From Pseudomonadota bacterium (lineage in GTDB: Bacteria > Pseudomonadota > Gammaproteobacteria > Steroidobacterales > Woeseiaceae): a stretch of 46,512 nucleotides of DNA. Below the pieces are notes generated by a model. That model was not told the origin of the DNA. It did no database searches and saw only the letters and a program-made list of their open reading frames with translations. How positions within the stretch are numbered: position 1 is the first letter of the stretch; every line of letters begins with the position of its first letter. Positions 22,408 through 31,894 of the stretch are shown here, piece after piece. Both the position numbers and the translations under genes were made by a program. The stretch spans positions 1 through 46,512 of the forward strand of contig JACZTO010000016.1 of NCBI GenBank assembly GCA_022573655.1. Direction: 5' to 3'.

Positions 22408-25400
22408 TCATACTTCGACGAAGGACTGCAGCAGCGGAAAATAAAGGGCGCATTTGACATCCTGCTTCGCCCAGGCCGCATAGATTGATGCGTAACGTGC
22501 CAGTTGAGGGCGATAGCGATCAGCTTCAACTTGCAGAAACCCCTCCAGGTTGCCGCCTTCATGTGAGCTCGTCTTGTAATCGATGATCCAATGCGTACCG
22601 TCATCGTCAATGCGCACCCGGTCGAGAATGACCGAGGAGATTTCACCGTCGTACACGCCGCTCAATCCCAGCTCCGTGTAACCATCGCCATCCAGGATCC
22701 AGCAACCCTTCTTGTCAGCGAGCATGCCGTTTACGGCGGCTTCGACTCGCTCGATAATGACGCCGGACATGTCCTTGCCGACGCCCATTTCTCGCAACCA
22801 GCGCTGGGTAACGGGACGCAATTCGGCTGGTTCATGAACACGCTTGTTTGCGCGTCCGTCGGCTATCATCTGCAACCAGCGGTGCACCAGGGTTCCGGCA
22901 ATACGTGCCTCAGTGCCAACCCAGTAGAACTCAACCTCGCTCGTCTCATCCTGCACATCCTCTGTCTGCTGCGCCCCGGGTAACAACTCGACCTCTGGTA
23001 GCTGCCACGCCGATGCAAAGCGTCTTAGTACCGGTTTGACCCATTTCGAGTCGCCTTGCACCGCTGCGACAACCGTGTGGTCTGCGAACGCCTTCACATA
23101 CTCTGCCTCCACCGACCGCCACAGCAAATGCAGCAAGGAGTCACTTCGCGGCGGCTTGATCGATTCCCCGTCAGGTGATATTTTGGTGTTGCCCATCAAG
23201 TGCAGGGACTTGCGCGCACGGGTGCAGGCTACATAGAGCAGCCTGGCTTGCTCATGGCGCCCTTTCTCCGCCTTTGTCAGCTCGATGTAGCGGTGTATGT
23301 CGTCGTTGTCGACCTCGGCGCGAGGGCCGACAGGACTGATAATCCTGCCCTCCTCACTATCCTGGCCCGGCAGATCAAACCACGACAAAACCCGGCGGTC
23401 GCCGCTACGAGGTGCTCGTCCGAGGCCATAAAGCAACACGTGATCGAATTGCAGTCCTTTCGCCCGATGTATGGTCATGATCTGCAAGCGTGCATCGGTA
23501 GTCGTCGAAACACGCTCGAGGTCGAGAATCGATTCGAGTTCAGCGACGTCCAGCAGCGTGCCGGCGCGTTCCATTTTTCCAAGCACATCGAGAAAACGGT
23601 AGACGTTTTCGATTGCGTAGTCGTCGTCGAGCGCGCCTGGCCCGCCCATTGCGATCCAGGTTTTTTCGATCAGGTCGCGAAGGCTCTGTGCACGGCGCGT
23701 TGTGGTCAGATGCTTAAGGATGTCCCTGTTCGCGCCAATGACGTCTTGCGCATAGGTCGACAGACCCGACAAGCGTTCGTCGTCTTGCAGCAATTCCCAT
23801 ATTGTGGTGTTAGCGTCATTCTTGGTGAGCGCGTGCAGATCGGCCCAGTCCAGTCCCATCCAGGGCGCGCGCAAGATACCCAGCCACGCAACTCGATCCC
23901 CCGGATGAACGGCCGCTCGTGTCAATGCGAGGATGTCGATGATCTCCGGCAGATCTGTCAAACGGTCGATCTCAACGGCACGGTAGGCAATTCCAGCGTT
24001 GCGCAGCTCGGCGAGCAACTGCGGCAGGTGCGTGCGACCCCTGACCAGTACCGCCATGTCCTCACCGGGGTGGTCCGCCAGGGTCGCGGCAATAACAGCG
24101 CAGCCAGCAGTCGCTTCCAGATCAGCATCAGCGCCGAACACCGGATGAACGACGCACGCGCCCTGCCCTTCAAGGTGTGCCACGGGGACGGCTTCCGCGT
24201 AAGCAACTGCAGCACGCAACGGATCGTCTCGCGGCGCCAGAATGGTTGGAAAAACATCATTGAACCATTCGACAAGGCGCTCTCCCGAGCGGAAATTCTG
24301 CCTCAGCAACAACGGCTCAAGTGCGATGTGCCCGATACCATGTTCACGTGCCAGGAGAAAACGCCCGACTTCTGCGTTCCTGAATCGATAAATGGATTGC
24401 ATGGGGTCACCGACACAGTAAAGCGTCCGACCGTCGCCCGGCTCCCAACCGCCAGTCAGTGATTCCAGCATTGCATACTGAGCGCTCGATGTGTCTTGCA
24501 TCTCATCAATCAGCAAGTGGCGCACCTGGTAGTCGAGCAGCAGCGCTATGTCACCCGGATTATCGGCCGTTCCCAAAGCTGCGGCAGCCGTCAACGCAAT
24601 GTCCGTATAGTCGACAATTCCATGTTCTGCAAACAAACGCTTGAGTTCGATAACCGCCATTGGCAGCAGGCGAAAAAGCGCGAGTAGAATTGCCCATTGC
24701 TCGTCTGTGTACCTGATTGGTGGCAACGACTGCACGCCGCGTAGCCAGATCGCCAATTCGACATTCGCAGCCATGTCTTCCAGCAGTGCATGCAGGGATT
24801 CTTTCTGGCCCTCGTCCGATGGCGGAAACCCCTGCCGTTTGTTGACTTTCTTGCGCAATGTGCCTGCCTGCGTCAGTAGCAATTCCGCCAGGCCCCGCCA
24901 TTGATCAATCTTGGCCGTCTGTGCCTCGGGTAGCGCCGTCAGCCCGGATAAATGGCCTATCAAACCGGCCCCGGTATCGGCAGCGAGCAAATTGGCCGCG
25001 GCATAATCAAGCAGGCCGCCGAGCTTCGCGTAAGCGCCCGATGTGAAGATTGCTGCCGTTTTGATCAGGTGCTCGCTGACCGCAAACTCGAGGCCGGCTT
25101 CGAACTTCGCCCGCAGGCGCAGCGCATCGTCGTTGCTAAGTTCGCCAATACCGATGAAAGGCAGCCACTGGTCCCGCGTCTCCAGCATCTGCGATAAATA
25201 GGAAATATACAGCCCGGTATTGTTGTCGACATGTTGCAACACGTCCCTGGTTGCAGCCTGCAACGCGCCCTTTTCGGCCAGCCAGTCGAGAGTCGCAAAC
25301 GCCGCATTGCGATGTACAGCCTTGAGTTCTGCACCGACCACGATGCGATTGCCACTCGCATTTTCAGTAGCGCTTAATGGCTGTGCTCTGGCTAGTGAGG

Positions 25401-25785
25401 CGTTCAGAGCATCCAGGGTCATGATGCGCATACGTCGCGGATTGCCAATCAGGTTCCAGTCAAGTTCTGCGCTGCGCGCCAAAACCGCGTTCGCGAGATC
25501 GGACGTGAGTTTTTGGAATTCCTCCCTGGGTTGTTCTCCGAGTTGGCTGCGCCGCAATGCATCCAGCACTCGTAACTGCATCTCTGCAGTCGCTTTGACA
25601 GTAAACGTTATGGCAAGAATTTCTTCCGGATGCTCGACGATCGACAGTAGCTTCAGGTAGCGCTGAATCAGTAACTCCGTTTTTCCCGATCCAGCAGGCG
25701 CCTGAACGATAAAAGAGCGCCCCACATCCAGCGCCGCCATGCGCGCATCCAAATCATTCTGCAGTAGTTGCGCGTCAGTAATCAC
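22408..25785 (-). CDS. addA: AddA-like UvrD/Rep helicase with C-terminal exonuclease domain
   Basis: This is the motor subunit of a double-strand-break processing helicase-nuclease. The 1125 residues begin with a superfamily 1 helicase: Walker A APAGSGKT at 29-36, TFTVKATAEM (motif Ia), LIDEMQDTSSAQY (motif II, DEMQD instead of DEFQD), YCVGDPMQSIYRFRNAEV (motif III), MTIHRAKGLQFDHVLLYGL (motif V) and LLYVACTRARKSLHL (motif VI). The C-terminal PD-(D/E)XK nuclease ends in WIIDYKTSS (Asp1069, Lys1071). It overlaps the AddB-like gene by 11 bases. RecB is the alternative, but the partner and size favour the AddAB-like class. Confidence 0.9.
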   Translation of the reverse strand: MITDAQLLQNDLDARMAALDVGRSFIVQAPAGSGKTELLIQRYLKLLSIVEHPEEILAITFTVKATAEMQLRVLDALRRSQLGEQPREEFQKLTSDLANAVLARSAELDWNLIGNPRRMRIMTLDALNASLARAQPLSATENASGNRIVVGAELKAVHRNAAFATLDWLAEKGALQAATRDVLQHVDNNTGLYISYLSQMLETRDQWLPFIGIGELSNDDALRLRAKFEAGLEFAVSEHLIKTAAIFTSGAYAKLGGLLDYAAANLLAADTGAGLIGHLSGLTALPEAQTAKIDQWRGLAELLLTQAGTLRKKVNKRQGFPPSDEGQKESLHALLEDMAANVELAIWLRGVQSLPPIRYTDEQWAILLALFRLLPMAVIELKRLFAEHGIVDYTDIALTAAAALGTADNPGDIALLLDYQVRHLLIDEMQDTSSAQYAMLESLTGGWEPGDGRTLYCVGDPMQSIYRFRNAEVGRFLLAREHGIGHIALEPLLLRQNFRSGERLVEWFNDVFPTILAPRDDPLRAAVAYAEAVPVAHLEGQGACVVHPVFGADADLEATAGCAVIAATLADHPGEDMAVLVRGRTHLPQLLAELRNAGIAYRAVEIDRLTDLPEIIDILALTRAAVHPGDRVAWLGILRAPWMGLDWADLHALTKNDANTTIWELLQDDERLSGLSTYAQDVIGANRDILKHLTTTRRAQSLRDLIEKTWIAMGGPGALDDDYAIENVYRFLDVLGKMERAGTLLDVAELESILDLERVSTTTDARLQIMTIHRAKGLQFDHVLLYGLGRAPRSGDRRVLSWFDLPGQDSEEGRIISPVGPRAEVDNDDIHRYIELTKAEKGRHEQARLLYVACTRARKSLHLMGNTKISPDGESIKPPRSDSLLHLLWRSVEAEYVKAFADHTVVAAVQGDSKWVKPVLRRFASAWQLPEVELLPGAQQTEDVQDETSEVEFYWVGTEARIAGTLVHRWLQMIADGRANKRVHEPAELRPVTQRWLREMGVGKDMSGVIIERVEAAVNGMLADKKGCWILDGDGYTELGLSGVYDGEISSVILDRVRIDDDGTHWIIDYKTSSHEGGNLEGFLQVEADRYRPQLARYASIYAAWAKQDVKCALYFPLLQSFVEV

Positions 25786-28363
25786 GACGCAACTCCGTGA
25801 AGCGACTCAACAGATTTAAGCGCCGAGCATCCTGCACGCCCTGTTCAATATTGAGTCGGACATCGCCTGCCGCCAGGTCGTCACAGATCACCGCGATTTC
25901 GTCCTTTATCCGTTGCAACAGTTCCGGCCACTCCGCTTCATCGGTATAACCTCGGCCCGCGCCATCGAATGCAATCTCCCGGCTATCGATATTGACGAGT
26001 GCCAGTGCGGCAACAGGCGCTTCTGTTGCACAGGCATATACGAACAACTGAATCTCATTTGCCTCTTCGCCGGCGCGCAGAAGTTTCTTTTTGGCTCCGC
26101 TTTTGTAATCGAGTATCGCAATATGTCCGTCACTGAATTCGTCGACTCGATCGAACCGCAATGGCAAACGAATGTTGCCAACTGCCAATTCCATCTGGCC
26201 TTCCACGCTGGTAATTTCGAATTCGCCCCGCCCTGCGTCGATCTCGATGATCTGCCGTAACAATCGCGCTACCCGACGGCGTTCAATTGCAAACAACTGT
26301 TGCAGGACTGCGTCGGTATTGCGTTCGTGGCGAGCAAAGGCGGAGTCGAGCGCGGCATTGATACGCGACGACACTTCCTCATCATGCCAAGCCTGAATAG
26401 TGCTGCTGTCCGGAAGATCGACAAACAGTCTATGCAATGCTGCATGGATAATGTCGCCACGCACTAATGCCGGGATACCGACGGCCTGTGGGAATATCGA
26501 TCGTGCCCCCATACGATCCAGCACGAACGCCGAAAAAGGTTCGGCTCGCTGTCGCTGCACAGTTCCAGCACCACCGTGAAAAACTTCGTCAACCTCCACT
26601 GCCGGCACTTTGTCAGCAATGCCGGTCATCTGTTCAGCAGCAATGAGTCGGGTGGCATGCCATCCCGGATCCGCAGCCGGCGTATCCAGCGTGGTTGCGT
26701 ATGGCAGGAGCAATTCACTGCGTGTCTGCTCCACGTTATCAACCGTAATGGCATAGCTGCAGACTGCCTGCTGCGCCGACGTCATCAGGTGCTGCAGTAC
26801 GCTTTCTGCATATTGCAAAGTGTCCTTTGGAATGGCATCGGGCATACCGTGCTGCTGCTGCAGGCGCCTCGATATCAGCACGGAGGCAGTGCCCGCAGGC
26901 GGCCAGTTGGCGGCCGTCAGCCCACTGATCCAAACGGCATCAAACTCTGCGCCGGACGCCTCAAGTGGCCCCATCAGTTGCACCGCAGCGTCCGTCGATT
27001 CAGGCTGAAATACCGTGTCTCCGGCCAGAATTTCCAGCCGTGACAACGCGCTGGCAAGATTCATTCTTGGGCTGACCAGGTCCAGCCGTGCAAAATCATT
27101 GAGCAATTCACGCCAACGGTTGATGAGCTGGAACTCGGCGCTATCCAGTGCGCCCGCGCCTGGCCAGCCCAGAGACCTCAGGGTTTCATCAATATAAACA
27201 GCCCAATCCGCAGGAGAGACCTGTATTGGCATATCCTTGCGCCGCTGCGTCAATGTTGCGACAGCAGCCAACCAGTTGCTGCCGTCCGCATTGTCGTCAT
27301 GGCGTCGCAGTGCGGCGCTGATCATCGCGGGTGACCAGGCGCGGTCCGGCAGTTTTCGCAACTGCAGTTCCAGCCGGCTGCGCCCGGCCAGGTCGGACGT
27401 TGCCATAACGGGAGAGCGCAGCAACAGGCCGACCTCCAGCGCCGACAAGTCACGAACGATCCAACGCAATACCAGCATCGCGATCGCGATAGCCGGATAC
27501 TCCAGGATCTTGCGACCATACGAAACGTTCAGCGCAGCAAACAGTGACCGGTGACCGTACTGCCAGCCGGGCGTGAAGCCCTCTCGGATCAGGCTCGATA
27601 CTCGTTCGGCGTCTTGTTCGAGACTCCCAGAAATAATTGCTATGCGAGCGTCAGAATTCTTGTCACGAATGGTGCGCGCCCACGCACCTGCGGCCCGCAA
27701 CTCCGCGTCTGTATTCCCAAACTGCTGCATCGATATCGTCGCGGCACTCTTGCGAGCAGGCGGGATGCAGACCGTACTGCCCGCATCGCGAAGACTATTG
27801 CTTATTGCGTCCAGAATCGGCCGACGCCGGTCAAAACCGGCGAAAGTGACCTTGCGATGCAGCGTTACGCGACGTTGCGCGATGAGTTCCAGCACCAGGC
27901 CCGCCAATCCTGCGTCGTCGACCCAATGCTCGCGTTCCAGGATACCCAGATAACGCCCCGCTGCTACGGCATACATGCGTTGATCTGCACTGAGTGCACT
28001 GCGTGCAACTTCCGTTATCGGGATCTGCCAGTCGGCCAGGCGCTGCCATGTGTCGCGCGACATGCGCACGAGACTGGCCAGGCTCGAGTCAGACTCTGCC
28101 AGCTCTTTGCGCAGGCAGCGCTCCCAAAGCCACTGACTTTGTTGCGCTGTGATGCGGGTCGGCAGGGATTTCTGATCTTGAGCGGTGGCAAGCAGAGCGA
28201 TCAACCAGTCCTGCCATGCGTTGATTTCAGGGTTGCGCCAGGCGCTTAGTCCGGAGCTGATTTGTTGCGCGCCATACTCCTTGCCAAGCATGCGTGCCAG
28301 CCGCCTATTTGCCGTGACAATCGATGCAGAGTCCGCCAGTGCTTCATTTAGCCAGTTGTACAT
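25775..28363 (-). CDS. AddB-like PD-(D/E)XK nuclease subunit lacking iron-sulfur cysteines
   Basis: An 862-residue protein matching the 'probable DNA repair protein' group of AddB-like subunits (TIGR03623, from memory) that pairs with AddA-type helicases in Gammaproteobacteria. It starts ADSASIVTANRRLARMLGKEYG and has a degenerate helicase-like body with WISGLTAANWPPAGTASVLISRRLQQQHGMP. The C-terminal nuclease has RFDRVDEFSDGHIAILDYKSGAKK (Asp752, Lys754). Relatives have a cysteine in CPFRAFA and a three-cysteine cluster at the extreme C-terminus that hold a 4Fe-4S staple. Here these read AEPFSAF (Glu608) and VQDARRLNLLSRFTEL with no cysteine. The nuclease residues themselves look intact. Confidence 0.85.
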   Translation of the reverse strand: MYNWLNEALADSASIVTANRRLARMLGKEYGAQQISSGLSAWRNPEINAWQDWLIALLATAQDQKSLPTRITAQQSQWLWERCLRKELAESDSSLASLVRMSRDTWQRLADWQIPITEVARSALSADQRMYAVAAGRYLGILEREHWVDDAGLAGLVLELIAQRRVTLHRKVTFAGFDRRRPILDAISNSLRDAGSTVCIPPARKSAATISMQQFGNTDAELRAAGAWARTIRDKNSDARIAIISGSLEQDAERVSSLIREGFTPGWQYGHRSLFAALNVSYGRKILEYPAIAIAMLVLRWIVRDLSALEVGLLLRSPVMATSDLAGRSRLELQLRKLPDRAWSPAMISAALRRHDDNADGSNWLAAVATLTQRRKDMPIQVSPADWAVYIDETLRSLGWPGAGALDSAEFQLINRWRELLNDFARLDLVSPRMNLASALSRLEILAGDTVFQPESTDAAVQLMGPLEASGAEFDAVWISGLTAANWPPAGTASVLISRRLQQQHGMPDAIPKDTLQYAESVLQHLMTSAQQAVCSYAITVDNVEQTRSELLLPYATTLDTPAADPGWHATRLIAAEQMTGIADKVPAVEVDEVFHGGAGTVQRQRAEPFSAFVLDRMGARSIFPQAVGIPALVRGDIIHAALHRLFVDLPDSSTIQAWHDEEVSSRINAALDSAFARHERNTDAVLQQLFAIERRRVARLLRQIIEIDAGRGEFEITSVEGQMELAVGNIRLPLRFDRVDEFSDGHIAILDYKSGAKKKLLRAGEEANEIQLFVYACATEAPVAALALVNIDSREIAFDGAGRGYTDEAEWPELLQRIKDEIAVICDDLAAGDVRLNIEQGVQDARRLNLLSRFTELRRDY

Positions 28364-28411
28364 CGGTCAGGCTTGGATTCCTTACAATCTTGCCAGCCGG
28401 GACAGTATCGC

Positions 28412-28758
28412 TTATAGGACTTCTTTTCCCCGCAACGCATTTATGTGCTCATCAGAATAACCCAACCACTGCTGTAACACCTCATGCGTATGTTCTCCAA
28501 GTAACGGCGGCGCCACGCGAATTTCGCATGTAGCGAATCCAGCCAGTGCGTTGTATTGCGTTCCTTGAATTTGGCTTCGAGTAAGGCGATCAACTCCTCA
28601 CGGTGAGCATCAGGCTGCCATTGAGCGTCGCAAAGACCTGGTACGGAACCAGGTTGGGGTGTGCCGTGCCCATGCCCTCAGGCGTCTCTCCGCCAATCAG
28701 GAAATTCATGTATACGGCTCATGTCCAGTACGCGAATATTTGTTAAAGGCGAGGTCAT
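28412..28758 (-). pseudogene. Decayed CaiB/BaiF family CoA-transferase
   Basis: Pieces of a class III CoA-transferase or alpha-methylacyl-CoA racemase gene (normally about 400 codons) remain in about 350 bases. From the ATG at 28758 the frame reads MTSPLTNIRVLDMSRI, the family N-terminus, then a shift. A second frame gives FLIGGETPEGMGTAHPNLVP followed by YQVFATLNGSLMLTV, the central motif. A third gives EELIALLEAKFKERNTTHWL. The last frame ends PLLGEHTHEVLQQWLGYSDE plus HINAL, the family C-terminus, with TAA at 28412-28414. Order is preserved but several internal deletions and frame changes are needed. It cannot make an active enzyme. Confidence 0.85.
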
Positions 28759-28770
28759 TTTCTTATCGTC

Positions 28771-28803
28771 AAAAAAACCCGGCCAACCTTACGGCTGGCC
28801 GGG
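28771..28803 (-). terminator. Rho-independent terminator for the DUF6491-like gene
   Basis: On the minus strand CCCGGCCAGCC and GGTTGGCCGGG form an 11-bp stem (one G-U or mismatch near the loop) with loop GTAA, followed by seven T. It lies about 33 bases after the stop at 28836. Confidence 0.9.
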
Positions 28804-28835
28804 CGGGTCCGCACGGAGATTGCGGATTGCGTGAC

Positions 28836-29339
28836 TCAGTTGCCTGACGAATCGTCGGCGGCTGGGTCCAGCTCTTCTACCTCTGCGCCTTGCACATCAT
28901 GCGCCGCAGGGGTTTGTTTGATTTCGGGCTCTTTCTTGCCGAATTGAATCAGGATGTCTTCATGGTCCTCGGGGCTTAGTTCTCTAATGGACGCGATACG
29001 TATTGACTCGCGATGCCCACCATACTCAAAGCTTATCTTGCTGAATCCGGCACATACGCGGCTGGTCGTAGAATCAAAAACAATTCCCCTGCTGGACTTC
29101 AGGCCACGTGCTCGCCTCTGCAGGACTACATGGTAATGGCGTCTGTGTGACGCCTCCACGATGAGATTCGACTCATCAAGTACAGTGTATCCTCGGACAC
29201 TTGGTTCATAGATGCAATCCGCATGTCTGGATTCGGCCCCGTATTCGTCCTCGTCGGAGCGCTCATCACCCCCTGCACATGATGCTAAACCACATGAGAT
29301 AAACAACATAACTAACGGGTTTTTAACGTTTTCTATCAT
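28836..29339 (-). CDS. DUF6491-like small lipoprotein
   Basis: A 167-residue exported protein of unknown function. From the ATG at 29339 the N-terminus is MIENVKNPLVMLFISCGLASC, a lipoprotein signal with lipobox LASC and Cys21 as the acylated residue. An acidic linker follows. The domain CIYEPSVRGYTVLDESNLIVEA, then YHVVLQRRARGLKSSRGIVFDS, VCAGFS and a closing FGKKEPE resembles DUF6491 proteins of Xanthomonas-like and related Gammaproteobacteria (from memory). The tail is acidic and low-complexity. It is a single-gene unit ending at a strong terminator; its start is divergent from etfB with 245 bases between. Confidence 0.75.
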   Translation of the reverse strand: MIENVKNPLVMLFISCGLASCAGGDERSDEDEYGAESRHADCIYEPSVRGYTVLDESNLIVEASHRRHYHVVLQRRARGLKSSRGIVFDSTTSRVCAGFSKISFEYGGHRESIRIASIRELSPEDHEDILIQFGKKEPEIKQTPAAHDVQGAEVEELDPAADDSSGN

Positions 29340-29584
29340 GCTACGGTCATCCTTGTCGTACTGCTGCAGGGTCGGTAGCCGGCTGGCCACGAATTTGGCC
29401 GGCGGGCTCACATGTGGTCAAGTTTACGCCAAATCCGCAGCCAGAAGGCGCTCATCAGGCCTCCCGAAACAAGCTTTTCAGACTGCCAAAATTGGCCTTG
29501 TACACACCTGAACTGTAAAGGACAATAGCGGGCCGCGGGACTGGCCCGCCCAGCCTGCCACAATGGCAATTCGGAGTTTCTTAG

Positions 29585-30334
29585 GTGGACAAGATACTGG
29601 TAGGCCTCAAACGAGTCGTTGACTACAACGTCCGCGTTCGGGTCAGGCACGATGGCAGCGGTGTCGATACCGACGGCGTCAAAATGAGCATCAACCCGTT
29701 CGACGAAATCGCTTTGGAAGAGGCGTTGCGCATCAAAGAGAGTGTCAATGCGACCGAGGTCATCGTCATATCGGTAGGATCATCCGCCGCACAGCAGCAA
29801 CTGCGAACGGGGCTTGCGATGGGCGCCGATCGCGCCATCCTGGTTGAAGTTGATGAAGAACTTGATCCGCTGAGCTGTGCCCGTGTATTCAAAGCAATTA
29901 TTGATCGCGAGAAGGTTGACCTTGTGTTGTTGGGCAAACAGGCCATTGATAATGACAACAGTCAGACCGGTCAGATGCTGGCAGCGATCTGGGACCGTCC
30001 GCAGGCGACATTCGCTTCCGAGATTGTGTTCGACGGCGATAAGGCCCGCGTAACCCGCGAGGTGGACATCGGTCTGGAGACGATCGAGATTGACTTGCCA
30101 GCGGTGATCACAGCGGACCTGCGCCTCAATGAACCCCGCTACGTCAAACTACCGGACATCATGAAGGCCAAGAAGAAAACACTTGAGGAAATTCCGCTTG
30201 CCGATCTGGGCATCGAGCTCGGGCCTGCCATCAAAGCAACAGCCTTTGAGGCTCCTGCCGAACGCCAGCGCGGCATCATGGTGGATGATGTGGCCGGTCT
30301 CATCGCGGCACTTAAAGATAAAGGACTGCTTTGA
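29585..30334 (+). CDS. etfB: Electron transfer flavoprotein beta subunit
   Basis: EtfB, with EtfA, accepts electrons from acyl-CoA dehydrogenases and passes them to ETF-quinone oxidoreductase; the beta subunit binds AMP. The 249 residues start KILVGLKRVVDYNVRVRV and include MSINPFDEIALEEALRIKE, LLGKQAIDNDNSQTGQMLA and VTREVDIGLETIEIDLPAVITADLRLNEPRY with IMKAKKK, the family signature. The GTG at 29585 has GGAG eight bases upstream. Stop and etfA start overlap (TGATG). The function complements the FadJ-like enzyme of this window, though they are not linked. Confidence 0.96.
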   Translation: MDKILVGLKRVVDYNVRVRVRHDGSGVDTDGVKMSINPFDEIALEEALRIKESVNATEVIVISVGSSAAQQQLRTGLAMGADRAILVEVDEELDPLSCARVFKAIIDREKVDLVLLGKQAIDNDNSQTGQMLAAIWDRPQATFASEIVFDGDKARVTREVDIGLETIEIDLPAVITADLRLNEPRYVKLPDIMKAKKKTLEEIPLADLGIELGPAIKATAFEAPAERQRGIMVDDVAGLIAALKDKGLL

Positions 30335-31275
30335 TGTCAAAAATACTGATTATTGCTGAGCACGATGGTTCAGTCATTAACCCGAGTACGGCCAAAACAA
30401 TCGCCTGTGCGGCCGAAATCAATGGTGGTGAAATTGTTGTCGCCGTATTCGCGTCGAGCGCCGCATCGATTGCGGCTGAAGCAAGCCAGATCGACTCAGT
30501 AGCCCGTGTTCTGACGATTGAACGACCGGAAAACGCACATGCGCTGGCGGCGGTCCTCGCACCACAGGTCGCAGCTCTTGCAGCTGGCTACAGTCACGTG
30601 TTCGGACCTTCAACAACCTTTGGCAAGGATCTGTTGCCGCGGGTCGCCGCCCTGCTTGGTGTGAATCAAATCAGTGACATCATGAGTGTTACAAGCAGCC
30701 ATACATTCCAACGATCGATCTACGCCGGTAACGCTGTCATTACAGTCGAAGCCCCGGCCGATTATGTGGTCGTTGCGACCGTACGAACGGCGTCGTATCG
30801 TGAGGCTGGCAGCGGCAATTCCGCGCCCATAGAGGCTGCGGATGCGACAGTCGAAGTGCCTGATTATACGCGATTTGTCGAGTTGAAATCCGGCAAGACC
30901 GATCGTCCCGATCTGCAGACCGCTGCCAAGGTTGTGTCCGGTGGACGTGCGCTGGCAAGTGCAGAAAACTTCGACATTCTATATAAGCTTGCGGAAAAGC
31001 TTGGTGCGGGCGTTGGCGCCTCACGCGCCGCAGTCGATGCGGGCTATGTGCCGAACGAAATGCAGGTTGGCCAGACAGGTAAGATCATTGCACCGGACTT
31101 GTACATGGCCATTGGAATTTCAGGTGCTATTCAGCACCTGACGGGCATCAAAGATGCCGGAACGATCGTCGCGATCAACAAGGACGGAGAAGCGCCGATC
31201 TTTGAGGTTGCGGATATCGGTCTGGTCGGCGACCTGTTCAAAATAGTTCCGGAATTGACTGACGCTTTACCGTAG
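30334..31275 (+). CDS. etfA: Electron transfer flavoprotein alpha subunit
   Basis: EtfA carries the redox-active FAD of ETF. The 313-residue protein has the N-terminal nucleotide-fold domain ([24 protein letters not shown]) and the C-terminal FAD domain with [63 protein letters not shown] and [26 protein letters not shown], all standard. ATG 30334 is preferred over the TTG directly before it. The TAG stop lies within the first nine bases of the REP-like element that follows. Confidence 0.96.
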   Translation: MSKILIIAEHDGSVINPSTAKTIACAAEINGGEIVVAVFASSAASIAAEASQIDSVARVLTIERPENAHALAAVLAPQVAALAAGYSHVFGPSTTFGKDLLPRVAALLGVNQISDIMSVTSSHTFQRSIYAGNAVITVEAPADYVVVATVRTASYREAGSGNSAPIEAADATVEVPDYTRFVELKSGKTDRPDLQTAAKVVSGGRALASAENFDILYKLAEKLGAGVGASRAAVDAGYVPNEMQVGQTGKIIAPDLYMAIGISGAIQHLTGIKDAGTIVAINKDGEAPIFEVADIGLVGDLFKIVPELTDALP

Positions 31276-31396
31276 GAGCGGCCCTTGGCCGCGAAGCAAC
31301 GCGGCAGCCGTTAGGCTGCTTGAAGTCGCCGCTCGTGACGCAAGTTCGCCAGATATCGCGGCGCGTGTGCCCTTCGCGCGCAAGGCGCGCTCCTAC
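31272..31396. repeat. REP/BIME-like element between etfA and the peroxiredoxin gene
   Basis: The ends GTAGGAGCG (31272-31280) and CGCTCCTAC (31388-31396) are perfect inverted repeats flanking about 107 bases with further short palindromes (GGCCCTTGGCC, GCGCGC, GCCTTCGCGCGCAAGGC-like). TAGGAGCG...GCGCTCCTA ends are typical of REP elements I know from gamma- and related proteobacteria. The left end contains the etfA stop TAG, and the right end contains, on the minus strand, the stop of the peroxiredoxin gene. It likely acts as a bidirectional transcript end. Confidence 0.75.
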
Positions 31397-31878
31397 GACA
31401 GTGCTGCCAGAATCGCTTCAGCCTTGCTGACTTCAAACTGGCCAGGATCTTCTATCGCGACGTGCGTGGCGACGCCATCATCAACCACAATGGCAAAGCG
31501 TTGCCCACGCATCCCCATGCCGAATCCGCTGGCATCGAGTTCTAGTCCGAGAGCGCGAGAGTACTCGCCATTGCCGTCGGCGAGCATGACGACCTTCTCG
31601 CCAACACCTCGATCCTTACCCCATGCATCCATGACGAATACGTCGTTGACCGCCATACAGGCAACTGTGTCGACACCTTTTGCGGTCAATTGTTCGGCAT
31701 GATCAATAAAGCCCGGAAGGTGGTTCAACGAACAAGTTGGCGTAAAAGCGCCGGGTACCGAAACGAGAACCACTTTTTTTCCCGCGAATAATTCGTTGCT
31801 GGAAAGCGAACCCGGCCCGGATTCTGTCATTACGCCAAAGGTGCCTGACGGCATTTTCTCACCTGCAGATATGGTCAT
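31393..31878 (-). CDS. Peroxiredoxin (Prx5-like, AhpC/TSA family)
   Basis: A thiol peroxidase of 161 residues. The peroxidatic cysteine is Cys49 in VPGAFTPTCSLNHLPGF, the Prx5-type version of the PxxxTxxC motif. The downstream VACMAVNDVFVMDAWGKDRG and GFGMGMRGQRFAIVVDDG are typical of the family. The start at 31878 has GGAG eight bases upstream (ACAGGAGTAACAAGAATG); an earlier in-frame ATG at 31905 is less well placed. It follows the ferredoxin gene by 16 bases, so both probably share a transcript. A short form like this usually relies on an external thiol (glutathione or glutaredoxin). Confidence 0.92.
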   Translation of the reverse strand: MTISAGEKMPSGTFGVMTESGPGSLSSNELFAGKKVVLVSVPGAFTPTCSLNHLPGFIDHAEQLTAKGVDTVACMAVNDVFVMDAWGKDRGVGEKVVMLADGNGEYSRALGLELDASGFGMGMRGQRFAIVVDDGVATHVAIEDPGQFEVSKAEAILAALS

Positions 31879-31894
31879 TCTTGTTACTCCTGTT

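Noticed and set aside
23200-24462. A 420-codon open frame antisense to the AddA-like gene
   Set aside because: It mirrors helicase codons, has no recognisable motif, and the minus-strand frame carries all helicase motifs.
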